Shown in pieces: positions 22,801 to 33,649 of a stretch of DNA of 64,000 nucleotides. Under the pieces are notes generated by a model. The model did not search any database and had not been told where the DNA came from. It worked only from the letters and a program-made list of their open reading frames with translations. The stretch's first letter is position 1; every line of letters begins with the position of its first letter. The position numbers were made by a program, and so were the translations under genes. This DNA comes from Antedon mediterranea (lineage: Eukaryota > Echinodermata > Crinoidea > Comatulida > Antedonidae), in NCBI RefSeq assembly GCF_964355755.1, contig NC_092674.1:21850001-21914000 (forward strand), in the 5' to 3' direction.

Positions 22801-25800
22801 AATATGTGAGGCATAGAGCCTGTTCATACTTTACAAGTGTAATGGTTGCATGTCGTGAGGTGGTTTCCCGATTAATCGTACGATCAAAACGGTACTGGGT
22901 ATGATCAACTAGCGTTCGTGTTCCCACCTAATCATCCATTCATAGAAGTACTGATGAAGATATCAATCTGTGGCGACAATAGAATGGACCCGAGACCTGG
23001 CTATCTTCGACTTTTAAATAATAGAAAGTTTAGAAAATTTTTTGTTAGACTAGAAATGTACGTTGTATGTATATAGAAAAATGGTTGTAGTTTTCAAAAT
23101 TACGTTGTATAAGTTTTCAAAATTACGTTGTATAAGTTGCGATGTGAAAAACTGTTATTTGATCGTTAGTTGTCGTGTACATAAAGCAAAAACATAAATA
23201 TAATAAAAAAAAAAAAAATAAATAAATAAATAAATAAATAATAAAATAGAATAAAATAAAAATCGTTAGTAAAACTTTAAAAAAGAGTAAAGATATAAGG
23301 AAGAAAAACAAAGAGATCATGGAGCGGCTGTACCAGAATATACAACACTAAGTATTGTAAAGTTAAAACTAAAAAATTAGGCGATCTTGTCAAAGGTCAA
23401 GCGCCTTCAGCCTGCCACGTTTCGATATTCAATATTGAACTTGTTCAATTACACCTTAAACCAAAAGCTGATTAGCCACACGATAAGGAGAAATTTGACC
23501 TTACTAGTGTAAACAGATACATGAAATATGACCTTGCTGGGTAAATTTTTTTCAGTTTACATATGTAAATTGTTTATAGTCCGAACAGTTCATCTGGATA
23601 GTCCAGAGAGTAGGTTACACATGTAATTGAGTTTGAAGTCCGAACACAGCCTTAGATTAATACATAACAGACCTACAGTATGTTACATTAAGTCTGTATG
23701 TAAGGCAATTTACTAAGAAAGTAGGTAAAAATATGACTATGCATGTGTTTTCAATTGAACTATTGGAAAATAGACTACATGCAGAAATCATGTCTCTCTA
23801 TGCATCCACCAATTCTTTCCTGAAAACTGTCAATAATCCTAGTTGAAAGCACATACAGTACTTAACATCATCATAAAAAGAACTTACTTCTGGTAGTGGG
23901 GTAATGGTGACCACACTATTGCATCTGATCTCACCATCAGCTACTGGTGAAGTTGTTGAAAACATACTTGCATATCTTAAGTGCTCTTCCTGCAGTTCGA
24001 GTTCTAATTCTTCATCATCGTCAAAATCAACCAAGCCTAATACAAACAAACATATAGTATTATTTAAAAATAACTTCCTTAAATAGTCTAGTATAGAACA
24101 GAGCTCTGGAAGTCACTTTCAACAGTATATTATGCTTTTGTATTTATGGATTAAGGTATTACAATAATATAACAATACTTGATTCATAAACACATTCTAT
24201 TAACCTCCATCTGCGGCACGATACTTGATGTCTGGTACGCCAGTATAAATGGGAGCAAGATACAAATATTTAAGCACACGTTCCACTTTTTTTAAATTTT
24301 TTATTTTTAGAATGATTTTTGGACAATAATGACATTTTGTATGCTATTAATCAAAAGAAAAACAGTAATAAAACCAACCATTTGAAGAACTAGCATTTAA
24401 TGTTTCTCTTGGACTAACACTCTGAGTGTACATTCTGGAGTTGGACTCTCTCCCAGTCTCGAGTCGTGGTGTTTGTATCTGAGGTAATTCAGTACGCCGA
24501 TGCTTCTTCAGAAGTAGTTTATCAGCATAGCTCATGGATTCTTTAAACTCAATCTTTATCTCATGTTTGGGTTCTTGTTCAGTTCCTGTACCCTCATTCA
24601 CTGTTGTTACACCTAGTTGTGAGAAAAATATAGTGAAAATAAATTGAAAACATTCAATTTTACGTAATATTATAGTAGCATCCCACAAGGACTGGTAAAG
24701 AAAGGTATAATATGGTACATTGTGTGATTTTAAAAAGGAGGTAAAGTTGAGAAAATCTTGATGTTTCAGTTTCTGGAGTAATGAAATTCTCAACTTTACT
24801 TTCTCCTCTTGGAAATCACATGTACCACACACCTAAAGCTCTGTCTACACTATCAAACTAAAATATAGTAGTAGACATCATCGTGTCCATGGGCACATCA
24901 CATTTTTTGTCACATAAAGTTTCATAGTGTAGACAGAGATTTAGTTTACTAGTGTTTCTTCCCCATACTAAATTTACATTTACTGTACACATCTATGAAT
25001 GGTGACACATACCAGGTTTAGATTGATGAGGACTTGAGGTGGGCTTAGAGGTCACTTGTGGCTGACCTCTCCACTCAGCTAATGCTGCAGCAAAAGAGGC
25101 AGAGCTTTCTGCTTCATTATAATCACCATCTAACAAAGAGGGCCCATTTGATACCTGAAACATAAAAAGAAAACATTTTATGAATTGCAAACAATGATTA
25201 CAGAGAACCCTAGAAATTAAATGAGCGTTTTGTAAGTTTTCGTGACAATATAAAAATTATACCTTTCGTCACTTAGTTTTTTATTTATATTAGATATTAC
25301 AGTTACAGATTTGATCTGTACCGTGACTTGAATATGTACGTGTATTCAAGACTAATATTTTGTAGGTTAGCAGTTAATTATGACAAAACTAAAAATAGCA
25401 ACGAATGAACTAAACAAAAAATAAATCAACAACAGTATTATCATGATGAAGAAATACCTGTTGATTGGATAATGAAACTGGCGACTTCTTTTGCTGACGG
25501 GATTCAACAGAAGACATGGCTTCGGGTGCGATTGTGGAATCAATACTACTTCTCTCTGTTTGCTGGTTTGATTTCAATGCGATAGCTCGATCAGGACTAA
25601 GTGGACTATCACTAAAAAAATATATAATTACTGGAAGATAAATATTACTACTTTATACAGTACTCACAGTATGTAGTCAATTCTGGTGAGAAAACCAAAT
25701 TTAGTCTGACCTGTCAAAACTGAGGAAATTCGGATTAGCCAGAAGTGCAGTACCTACCGCGCCAGAGAGACGATCCCCTACTCTTTCTGAATAGTGTACC

Positions 25801-28800
25801 AAGTTCTTTAACAGACACTATAGTACACAGGACAAACGGCTTTACATTCGATTCAAGGCAATGGGAGTAAAGCATCTACAATATAGATAGAATTGAACAT
25901 GTGCCTATCACATGCTAGTTCGATATTATCATTACACTATCACTCTCCGGCCACGATTCCCAGATGGTCTTCCATCCTGAATGCACCCGGGCCTAACGTT
26001 GCTTAACTGCGGTAATCTTACGAGAACTGGAGTTTCAACTCAGAATGGTCAAGAGCTAGGATACAACATACCATTTTAGTATGACTTGAAATCCAGCATA
26101 CCATAGCAGTGGAATACTAATAAATAATCATTTAGGGTGATGAAAGACCTTAATGTTAGGATGTTACTTTTAAAATCCTACAGCTATTTTAAGGTATGGA
26201 GAATTCCTAAATACTGTAGTCAGAAATAAGAATCAGAAACTTACTTTTTGCTTCGTCTTAGTTCTTGGCCAGCTTGATATGGTACAGAGCGGTGTAGTTT
26301 CAGTGCACCCTTCAAGTGGAATTGTGCAAAGCATGCAGCACAGTACAGTTCAGCACATTCCATACATGACTGTTGAATACAAAATGAACTCGATAAGGGG
26401 TGTAAACAAAGTCTTGTAATATTATAATATAAACTATGATAATATACTGTATGATATATAATAAATGGTGTTGCTGCTGATATTCATTATTGAGAAATTC
26501 ATTCAAAATGTCTATACTTTATTAATCAAACCACCAATAATAATAATAACTATAACAATATCCAAATTACTCTTCCCTCACTTAATTAAGAAATTCAGTA
26601 TGAAGAAAAACAACAAATGTCATGTGATAATATTGTTGTCATTCTTACAAGTGCTCCAGCCTTTTCTTCACATTGTCCACAAGCAGGACCATCAAATGTC
26701 TTTCTTGCAGTTAGCTTTGGTCTCACAGCTCGCTTTGGAGCTTCTTTAACGGAAAAAAAATGTAAACATTTATTCAATGAATACAATTGTTCTAAAAATA
26801 TGGACCATATTTATATGTTCAAAGACGCAGATCTGTTTATGAATACTTTCGGAAATGAAAGGTGGTGGTAGGGGAGAGGGGGTTAGGGAGAGAGAGGAAA
26901 CAGTGGAATATGAGAATAAAAACAAAACGCTGTGTACAAAATGATGGGTTTGAAAAGAAAAGGGAGGATAGATATATACCTTCACACCCCCAGGGTTTGT
27001 AATAGTACACATACAAATTTAATTTAAATTTCTATCTTCAGATAGCTTTAGGTATAAACATGTTTTGAGATTGAGCAGCCTTTTAATTGTTGTAATAATT
27101 TAAAAAATGAAAATAAAAAAAATTAAAATTAAAAAAATATGTCTGTTTCTATGTAAATGTTGTCTAATTGGATAGATTCATGGTTTGAAGAATTTAATTT
27201 TAAAAATACTTACTGATAGGACCATCTTTCAAAACTGTTATTTTCTTTGGCTGAAAAACATTTAAAAAAAAACAGAATATAGACTAGAAATTCATCACTT
27301 TTTGCTTTTCTCCTGCATATCGCATTCCTGCATCCGGGTATACATTTTCTATTGTTTATTATACAATGTAAACCTTTTTAACAACATTGATAATAACCAC
27401 ACTTTTTTTTCATCACCGGTAAAGGAGAACGATCATGTGAAATAAAAAAAGTGGTGGTGGTAGAGGACTAGAAAATATGAAGTCCTACTTATATATTAAA
27501 TGTTTATACACTATTGAAAAGGGGAATTGAAAAGATTATTAAAGATATAATTGTTCCCTTTTGTCTCCTCCACTCCAAATCTTTTATTGAAGGTCGGTCC
27601 ATTTCTCATGTTTCTGATGTTTCTGAGGGAATACATCTTTAAATTAAGTGCTAAAATCCACTACACTTTCTTACCTTAGTGGACCTAGGCATTTCAGTAT
27701 AATTTCTGGTGTTCCTGCTGCTATTAGGCCCATGTCCTGCCAAAGCTCCTTCCTTGCCAGACCGCCAGTAACCACCACTTCCTTGACGTCTATATAAACA
27801 GTTTGAAAAAAAAAAGCTAAGATTATGTTGACCTGATACTGAAAGCATCCCAATATCGACAAAGAAGAACTCAATCAATCGTTTCTTAGAGTCTTAGAGC
27901 ATTTCTTCTTACTTTGGTTATCTTTTTTAAAAATCTTTTTTTGATTACTTTTTTTTATTGGACAGAATAGAGCTTAGTATGTGAATTCTGTTCCGACGAG
28001 CTCTCATATGGGAGTTTCAAAGTTCAGACGGTCTTAGAGACAAAGACACCCCTGTTAGTTAGACCATTGCTATAAAACAGTTTTAATTAAGACCGCGTAC
28101 AGAATTACGCATAGAATACCAAATAAGGTAATGTTTGTCACGCTTGTTCAATTCACAATTATAACAGTATGTACAATTATACGCATGAATCTATTCTAGG
28201 CCTATAATAAGAATAAAATCACCGTTATTATTTGATTTAACACTTAAAACTTGTTAAATTGGTTGTCTTTCACAATCAATAATATGTATAATAAGCAACA
28301 AAAAGAGAGGTTTAAGACTGTTTTAAGACTCCTTCGAGCAGGCTTTAATTTTAAAGACTGTTTACAGGATAGACCGCAGTATAGCAATGGTCTATAATAA
28401 AGACTACTTGCTACGTCACAAATTATAGCCGGCTAGGCGCTAAGACCGCTTATAGCAATCCGCTCCTGGAGAACGGAGCGGTGAAAATGATTACTCTGCA
28501 TCATCTTCGTTTTTGTGATTTTCTTAAGATATTTTATGGATTGATTTTCTGTAAAGTGCTTAGAAACATTGTATTAGGCGTCATAAAATAGAAGGCTACC
28601 ATTATAATTATATAATATAATTAGCAAATTATAATTAGTAAACTTACTCTCGTTCCTGTTTTTCCTGGCTCATTGTCATTTTTAACTCGCGGAGGCGCTC
28701 TTCCATTTTTCGGCTATCAATCTCCAGCTGCCTTGTTGCTGATTTTGAAGCATTGAAGGTTCTTTAAAAAAAAAAATGAATATAAAAACATTTATTCACT

Positions 28801-29067
28801 GTATAAATAATGAAGAATTTAAAATTATTTAATCATTAAATTAATTAATTGTGATTTTATGTTACGCAAAATGAGAAGCAAACACTTGCTTATTTAAACC
28901 TCTATGGTCAATTACATAGCTTGTATATATTTGCTGTTACTTCTTTATTAAGATATACAAATGGATGGATATTAAACATTGATATGCGCTGCAAAGCCTT
29001 ACCTTAGTTTAGTTGATAGTGGGTTTTTGCTTGATGTATTGAAGGCCCTCTTTGAAGTCATTGTCAT
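19824..29067 (-). CDS. ZBBX: Zinc finger B-box domain-containing protein (ZBBX), complete, 15 exons
   Basis: Exons in transcript order: 29067-29003, 28761-28648, 27789-27675, 27250-27214, 26743-26649, 26369-26245, 25611-25458, 25154-25013, 24612-24379, 24036-23888, 22741-22629, 22221-21740, 21610-21419, 20988-20596, 20047-19824. The coding total of 2634 bases gives 877 residues, similar to vertebrate ZBBX. A short coiled-coil-like segment ([19 protein letters not shown]) and [11 protein letters not shown] precede a B-box (C132, C135, C144, C147, C152, C155, H160, H168). FAAALAEWR and [20 protein letters not shown] are further family landmarks. The rest is charged, low-complexity tail. In vertebrates ZBBX is expressed in ciliated cells, but its molecular role is poorly known. 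A second in-frame ATG lies two codons downstream. The only weak donor is AAGG/GTTTGTC at 22628. Confidence 0.93.
20160..20365 (-). mobile_element. tRNA-derived SINE in a ZBBX intron
   Basis: On the minus strand the sequence starts TGGTCAAGCGATTAAGAC (an A-box like that of tRNA-Leu/Ser) and has GGGTTCGAGGC (B-box) about 50 bases later. The continuation through GTACACAAAATGCTTG has no cloverleaf. It lies in the intron between exons 20988-20596 and 20047-19824. Confidence 0.7.
22325..22365. repeat. Short hairpin in a ZBBX intron
   Basis: GAGATAAGCCTGTATA pairs with TATACAGGCTCATCTC around a 3-4 base loop with one mismatch. Confidence 0.6.
22742..23887. other. Intron with probable inserted repeat and AT microsatellite
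   Basis: An AATA-type simple repeat occupies 23200-23260. The edges (GAGCCTGTTCATACTTTACAA at about 22816, and the complement of AGTCCGAACACAGCCTTA near 23640) are loosely inverted, so a degraded TIR element is possible. No coding sequence is supported. Confidence 0.35.
24836..24946. mobile_element. About 110-bp MITE with CTCTGTCTACACTAT ends
   Basis: CTCTGTCTACACTAT at the left is matched by ATAGTGTAGACAGAG at the right, with further inverted similarity (CAAACT / AGTTTC). A decayed relative (ACATAAACTTTGAATAGTGTAGGCAGAG) lies near 31430-31460. Confidence 0.8.
25793..26046 (-). mobile_element. 5S rRNA-derived SINE (SINE3-like) in a ZBBX intron
   Basis: On the minus strand, about 26038-25945 reads like a diverged 5S rRNA 3' half: CAGTTAAGCAACG (box A region), CCCGGGTGCATTCAGGATGGAAGACC (C box, broken here by differences from 5S) and ATCTGGGAATCG. 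The sequence then continues without 5S similarity to about 25793. The order and spacing of the internal promoter elements are kept. The far end is uncertain. Confidence 0.68.
26245..26743 (-). CDS. ZBBX: Two exons forming the B-box of ZBBX
   Basis: Exon 26743-26649 ends in [11 protein letters not shown], and exon 26369-26245 continues with [21 protein letters not shown] phase-0 intron therefore splits the zinc-binding module between its first and second cysteine pairs. All eight expected ligands are present, so the fold should form. Confidence 0.93.
28061..28393. mobile_element. 0.33-kb TIR element in ZBBX intron 2
   Basis: AGACCATTGCTATA at 28061 is matched by TATAGCAATGGTCT ending at 28393. 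Related motifs (AAGACCGC / AGACCGCAG, AGACTGTTT) lie just inside each end. It has no coding content. Confidence 0.65.
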
Positions 29068-29344
29068 CTACTTGATCCTCAGAGAGTTGACAAAATACTG
29101 GACAGTAGATGGTATAAAATGTGGAAAGCTAAAAAACACAGCATATCATAAACAACTATTTTGTTTATAAATGTGCCTACTAGTACTAACTAATAGTCTA
29201 CAGCTTATTAACCTTATAATAAGTTATTATTAATAGTAATACTTAATAGTTAGGTGTGGCATGTATTAGGAGAAAGAACAAGGCAGGGCAAAGCCCTTCC
29301 TTATACTAGGCTATACTGTTACTATAGTAAATTTTATTCAACTA

Positions 29345-29660
29345 AATTTCAATAATCTAGCTAGGCCTAGGCCTCTATAGGCCTATTAATATTTAACTTT
29401 ATTAATTCAAGTTAGGCCCTAGGCTAGGAGAGAGGCTATTAAATTATGATATATGGGCTAGGCCTAGGGCCTTAGTACTTACTCTAGGCCCAGGGCCTAA
29501 TAGGACTAGGCCCCCTCTAGGCCTACTACTCTAGCTAGAGGGCCGGTCTCGTAGGCTAGCTAGGCCTAGCTAGCCTAGTAGCTAGCAGGGCCTATAGCTA
29601 GCAATACATAAATAAATAGAGTCCGGGTATTCCCAGTCCTCTAGCTAGGTCTAGTACTAG
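29345..29660. repeat. TAGGCCTA / CTAGCTAG-rich low-complexity patch
   Basis: About 300 bases consist almost entirely of CTAG, GGCC and AGGCCT words, a composition unlike the AT-rich surroundings. The patch lies 0.3-0.6 kb upstream of the ZBBX ATG. A smaller patch occurs at 9540-9620, and scattered AGGCCT words occur elsewhere. Confidence 0.85.
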
Positions 29661-29793
29661 TAGTAGGGGCTATTAAGGTATCATGCATTTATGTATTATT
29701 GCTAAAAGGTATTTCGTTTCCTACAAATAGGTTTAATTTTTACGCACTTTTGTTAACAAATGTTTGTTTTGGTTGAACAGTTTTCGGCGTCTG

Positions 29794-29807
29794 GCTGCTA
29801 AGACAAC
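29794..29807 (-). promoter_or_regulatory. Candidate RFX X-box upstream of ZBBX
   Basis: GCTGCTAAGACAAC fits the X-box pattern GYTRYY-N(1-3)-RRHRAC. It lies 0.73 kb upstream of the ZBBX start in a CpG-containing stretch that also has AAAATGGCG (YY1-like). RFX control would suit a ciliary gene, but a single motif match is weak evidence. Confidence 0.4.
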
Positions 29808-29849
29808 TATTCAAAATGGCGCTGTTGTAGGCTGTTGATATTGAGGGGG

Positions 29850-31042
29850 CTATATATATTATTATCTATTCTGAGGTGGGCATCGAAAAAAGAGAGGACT
29901 ATCTGTCCATTCTGTCAATTTTTCTTATTATAGATATCCAGCTGAGCTATCCAAATATTAAATGTTGTTTGGACGTTTTAGTGAGTACTAAAAATTAACC
30001 ATTCATGAGTAAAGTGTTAATAAACTGAATAATAAGGACACCGGTTAAGTGGAAATAAGTTTTTAGAGGACCCATGGAAATTAGTTTTTTTTACTTTTTT
30101 CTTGCCCCGTTTTCTGTGCAATTGTTTTTCTATTTCTATATTAACATTGATTATCAAATAAAAAAAATAAAAATAACTGATCAATTTTCGTTTTCTGATG
30201 ATGAATATTTAATTAATAATAATAATAGACAGTGATTTTGTGCCCGACGACCACCTCCACTCTGAGGGCCTTGAAAACAAGTCTATCTCCCTCTACTGTT
30301 ATCTTACTTTGAAAAAGAATGTGTATATGTACAGATGGGGGTACACAGTATTTCAATTGTAGTATAGTAGCTCTGGTCCAATCGTTGTGCTGGATTTTTG
30401 TTAGAATACAGTAGGCCTACTTGTAAATTCACCAATCAACGACCTACATCAACGACATGACGGAAGATTCAGCCAATCGAAATGACACGTAAGTTATCAT
30501 GTAATTTGCATTATTAATAAAAAAAATTCACGTCAAGAACTCAGCCAACACGTTAACACGGCGACGAAAAAACTGCTGCCTGAATCACCACAATCGAATT
30601 TATCGGTAGGTATGACACCCAAAACTTACAATTTCAATTACTATCTCTTTAATTAAGATTCGTTCCCTCCCAACTGGAACAAAAAATCACAATATTTTTC
30701 TAAAAATAATATGTATATCTAAAGTGAGTGTGTGAGTGGGTCCTACTACTCTAGAACTTGCAGGCAGCGCAGGTGCTTTTTGACAGAGGACAGCGCGTAG
30801 TGCGTGCGTAATGTCGTTTTGCTAATTGACACATTTTATTTAGATGCCTATTTTGTTTTAAATATAATATGGGCCTAAATTATTATTAACCATTCTGTTT
30901 GTTTGTATATTTTCTATTTGTTATTACCAACGTTTTTTTCACACCAATTAAGGTGTTGGATCCTTCCGAGATAATTAATAACAATCAATGTATGCGTGTT
31001 ACATTTCAATTAATATTTATTTATTCAAAGTAGTATTCGTGT
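29850..31042. other. Intergenic region between ZBBX and the tRNA
   Basis: No gene is confirmed. A possible plus-strand first exon is ATG at 30459 reading MTEDSANRND before GTAAGT. A second open segment with a CTCAG acceptor and a GTAGGT donor follows near 30545-30606, but I could not extend it into a recognisable protein. Confidence 0.35.
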
Positions 31043-31150
31043 TCCCCAGTGGCTCAGTCGGTTAGCGCGCCGTACTTATAAACAGTACATGGCTTCGCCC
31101 TTACTGGTTAGGTAATGCGGAGGTCGAGAGTTCGATCCTCTCCTGGGGAA
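31043..31150 (+). tRNA. tRNA-Ile (UAU anticodon) with a 34-bp intron
   Basis: The acceptor stem TCCCCAG pairs with CTGGGGA, followed by discriminator A at 31150. The D arm is GGCTCAGTCGGTTAGCGC. The anticodon stem CCGTA pairs with TGCGG, the loop is CTTATA(A), and the anticodon TAT is at 31077-31079. The T arm contains GAGTTCGATCCTC (B box GGTTCGANNC type). An intron of 34 bases (31081-31114) sits after position 37, the canonical tRNA intron site. tRNA-Ile(UAU) genes carry introns in many animals, which supports the call. It reads the AUA codon. Confidence 0.95.
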
Positions 31151-31526
31151 TTTACGTTTTATAACATTACACCATATTCAAACATTTTGATAGTATTTAA
31201 AATCCTGTCTGATGAACCGAATGTAACTACCTCAGTGGAATGTATTTGTATCTTTACTGGAGTTTTTTTTAGTTTTCACTGGTGGCACTAGTTCGAGAGT
31301 GAATAAAATCAAAGAATTAAGTCACCCCTTCTTAGGTTTTTTAAAAAATTATTCTAAATGTACGTTTCGGTCACAAAAATAAAGTGTGATATGCTTAAAT
31401 AAGGTAGCATCACAAGTTTTTTTTTTGTTACATAAACTTTGAATAGTGTAGGCAGAGCTTATTACTTTTCGTATTTAATGAAAAGATAAAAATGCCAAGG
31501 TATTATGTATATTCAACATTCTGTAC

Positions 31527-33140
31527 TTACTATGCATTGATGATAAAGCATCATTGGTCAAAGGTCACACTTTATGACGGATATGCTACTAGATTTATAT
31601 AAAATATAAATTTTGTGGAGAGAGCAGCAGTAGACGACAGTCTTTATACTGTGTAATGATGAAGCATCATTGGTAAAGGTCACACTTTATGACGGATGCT
31701 CCTAGATTTATATAAAATATAAATTTTGTGGAGAGATCAGCAGTAGACGACAGTCTTTATACTGTGTAATGATGAAGCATCATTGGTAAAGGTCACACTT
31801 TATGACGGATGCTACTAGATTTATATAAAATATAAGTTTGGAAAGAATACAGAAATAGATGACAGTCTTTATACTGTGTAATGATGAAGCGTCATTGGTA
31901 AAGGTCACACTTTATGACGGATGCTACTAGATTTATATAAAATATAAGTTCGGAAAGAATACAGAAATAGACGACAGTCTTTAGGCCTATACTGTGTAAT
32001 GATGAAGCGTCATTGGTAAAGGTCACACTTTATGACGGATGCTACTAGATTTATATAAAATATAAGTTAATTCGGAAAGAATACAGAAATAGACGACAGT
32101 CTTTATACTGTGTAACGATGAAGCGTCATTGGTAAAGGTCACACTTTATGACGGATGCTACTAGATTTATATAAAATATAAGTTCGGAAAGAATACAGAA
32201 ATAGACGACAGTCTTTATACTGTGTAATGATGAAGCGTCATCGGGTAAAGGTCACACTTTATGACAGATGCTACTAGATTTATATAAAATATAAGTTTGG
32301 AAAGAATACAGAAATAGATGACAGTCTTTATACTGTGTAATGATTAAGCGTCATTGGTAAAGGTCACACTTTATGACGGATGCTACTAGATTTATATAAA
32401 ATATAAGTTCGGAAAGAATACAGAAATAGACGACAGTCTTTAGGCCTATACTGTGTAATGATGAAGCGTCATTGGTAAAGGTCACACTTTATGACGGATC
32501 CTACTAGATTTATATAAAATATAAGTTCGGAAAGAATACAGAAATAGACGACAGTCTTTATACTGTGTAACGATGAAGCGTCATTGGTAAAGGTCACACT
32601 TTATGACGGATGCTACTAGATTTATATAAAATATAAGTTCGGAAAGAATACAGAAATAGACGACAGTCTTTATACTGTGTAATGATGAAGCGTCATTGGT
32701 AAAGGTCACACTTTATGACGGATGCTACTAGATTTATATAAAATATAAGTTCGGAAAGAATACAGAAATAGACGACAGTCTTTATACTGTGTAATGATGA
32801 AGCGTCATTGGTAAAGGTCACACTTTATGACGGATGCTACTAGATTTATATAACATATAAGTTCGGAAAGAATACAGAAATAGACGACAATCTTTATACT
32901 GTGTAATGATGAAGCGTCATTGGTAAAGGTCACACTACTTTATGACGGATGCTACTAGATTTATATAAAATAGCCTATACGTTCGGAAAGAATACAGAAG
33001 TAGACGACAGTCCTTGAACTGTGTAATGATGAAGCGTCATTGGTGAAGGTCACAGTTTATCACGGATGCTCTATATAAAGTATAGGGCCTAAGTTTTGGA
33101 AACAGAGCAGATATAGACGATAATCTTTGAACTGTGTAAT
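31527..33140 (+). repeat. 112-bp tandem (satellite-like) array, about 14 units
   Basis: Units begin CTTTATACTGTGTAATGATG and occur at 31641, 31756, 31867, 31979, 32101, 32213, 32326, 32438, 32556, 32668, 32780, 32892 and 33013, with degraded copies at each edge. Each contains GGTCACACTTTATGACGGATG and TTTATATAAAATATAA (TATA-like). Two units carry a 6-bp AGGCCT insertion. The first three units have AATGATGAAGCATCATT, a perfect hairpin; later units have GCGTCATT. The right edge lies about 120 bp before the GPCR start codon. Confidence 0.95.
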
Positions 33141-33260
33141 GCATCTGGAGAGCTTTCTATGACGCATGTTCTTCGAGTTATAAGAAAGGTACATACGGAT
33201 TGTTAGTTATTCAAATCCCACTCATTATAACAATCATTAATACGTTAAAGGCAAATTATC

Positions 33261-33635
33261 ATGGCTGCTGTTGGAAATGATACCTCGCGGTCTAGTGTGG
33301 AGTGGCAACATCTATTGGTACTGGTGATACTCCAGTGGCTTGTTGCTTCAACAGGTATTATTGCAAACTGCATGGTTATTGGTGTATTTGTTTACGACAA
33401 AACGTACAAAATGTCTTTGTCGATTAAACTAATTTTAAACCAGACTGTGATTGATCTCTTGGGATCGGTATCATTTTGGACGTTTTATGGTCCTAATAAT
33501 TCTGGCGAAAGATTATGTAATGTAAGAGCCTTCTTTTTTTTGTCATCAGCGTCTTCATACAACTTTGCCATCCTTAGTATCGAAAAATACATCGTTATCG
33601 TTCATCCTGTAAGTTATCGAAAGTATTTTGTGTAG
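33261..33635 (+). pseudogene. Truncated rhodopsin-type GPCR (TM1-TM3 only)
   Basis: The frame starts at an ATG with N-glycosylation site NDTS and encodes 124 residues. TM1 is LLVLVILQWLVASTGIIANC, with the usual Asn. TM2 is LILNQTVIDLLGSV, with the conserved Asp. TM3 follows a conserved Cys (LCNV) and ends in IEKYIVIVHP, where EKY replaces DRY. The second intracellular loop begins SYRKYF, then Val and a stop, so four helices are missing. Animal receptors of this kind are often single-exon, and nothing resembling TM4-TM7 is seen in the next kilobase. A GTAAGT inside the frame at 33609 could be a donor, but it lies in normal-looking family sequence. This is probably a broken receptor gene, less likely a first exon. 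Confidence 0.72.
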
Positions 33636-33649
33636 TGCATCTGTATCAA

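Noticed and set aside
24347-24832. Single 161-residue minus-strand protein
   Set aside because: Only 24379-24612 is coding, as a ZBBX exon; the rest of the frame runs into flanking introns.
25945-26038. Genuine 5S rRNA gene
   Set aside because: Only the 3' half-like part is similar, with many changes, and it leads into an unrelated body; it fits a SINE better.
26465-27012. Plus- and minus-strand hydrophobic frames around the B-box exon
   Set aside because: They are shadows of ZBBX exon 26649-26743 or intron sequence in other frames.
31527-33140. CRISPR array
   Set aside because: The units are contiguous 112-bp tandem copies without unique spacers, and the genome is eukaryotic.
33609-33614. 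GTAAGT as a splice donor ending the GPCR exon
   Set aside because: The codons after it (VSYRKYF) are normal second-loop sequence for this receptor type, and no downstream TM4-TM7 exon was seen.
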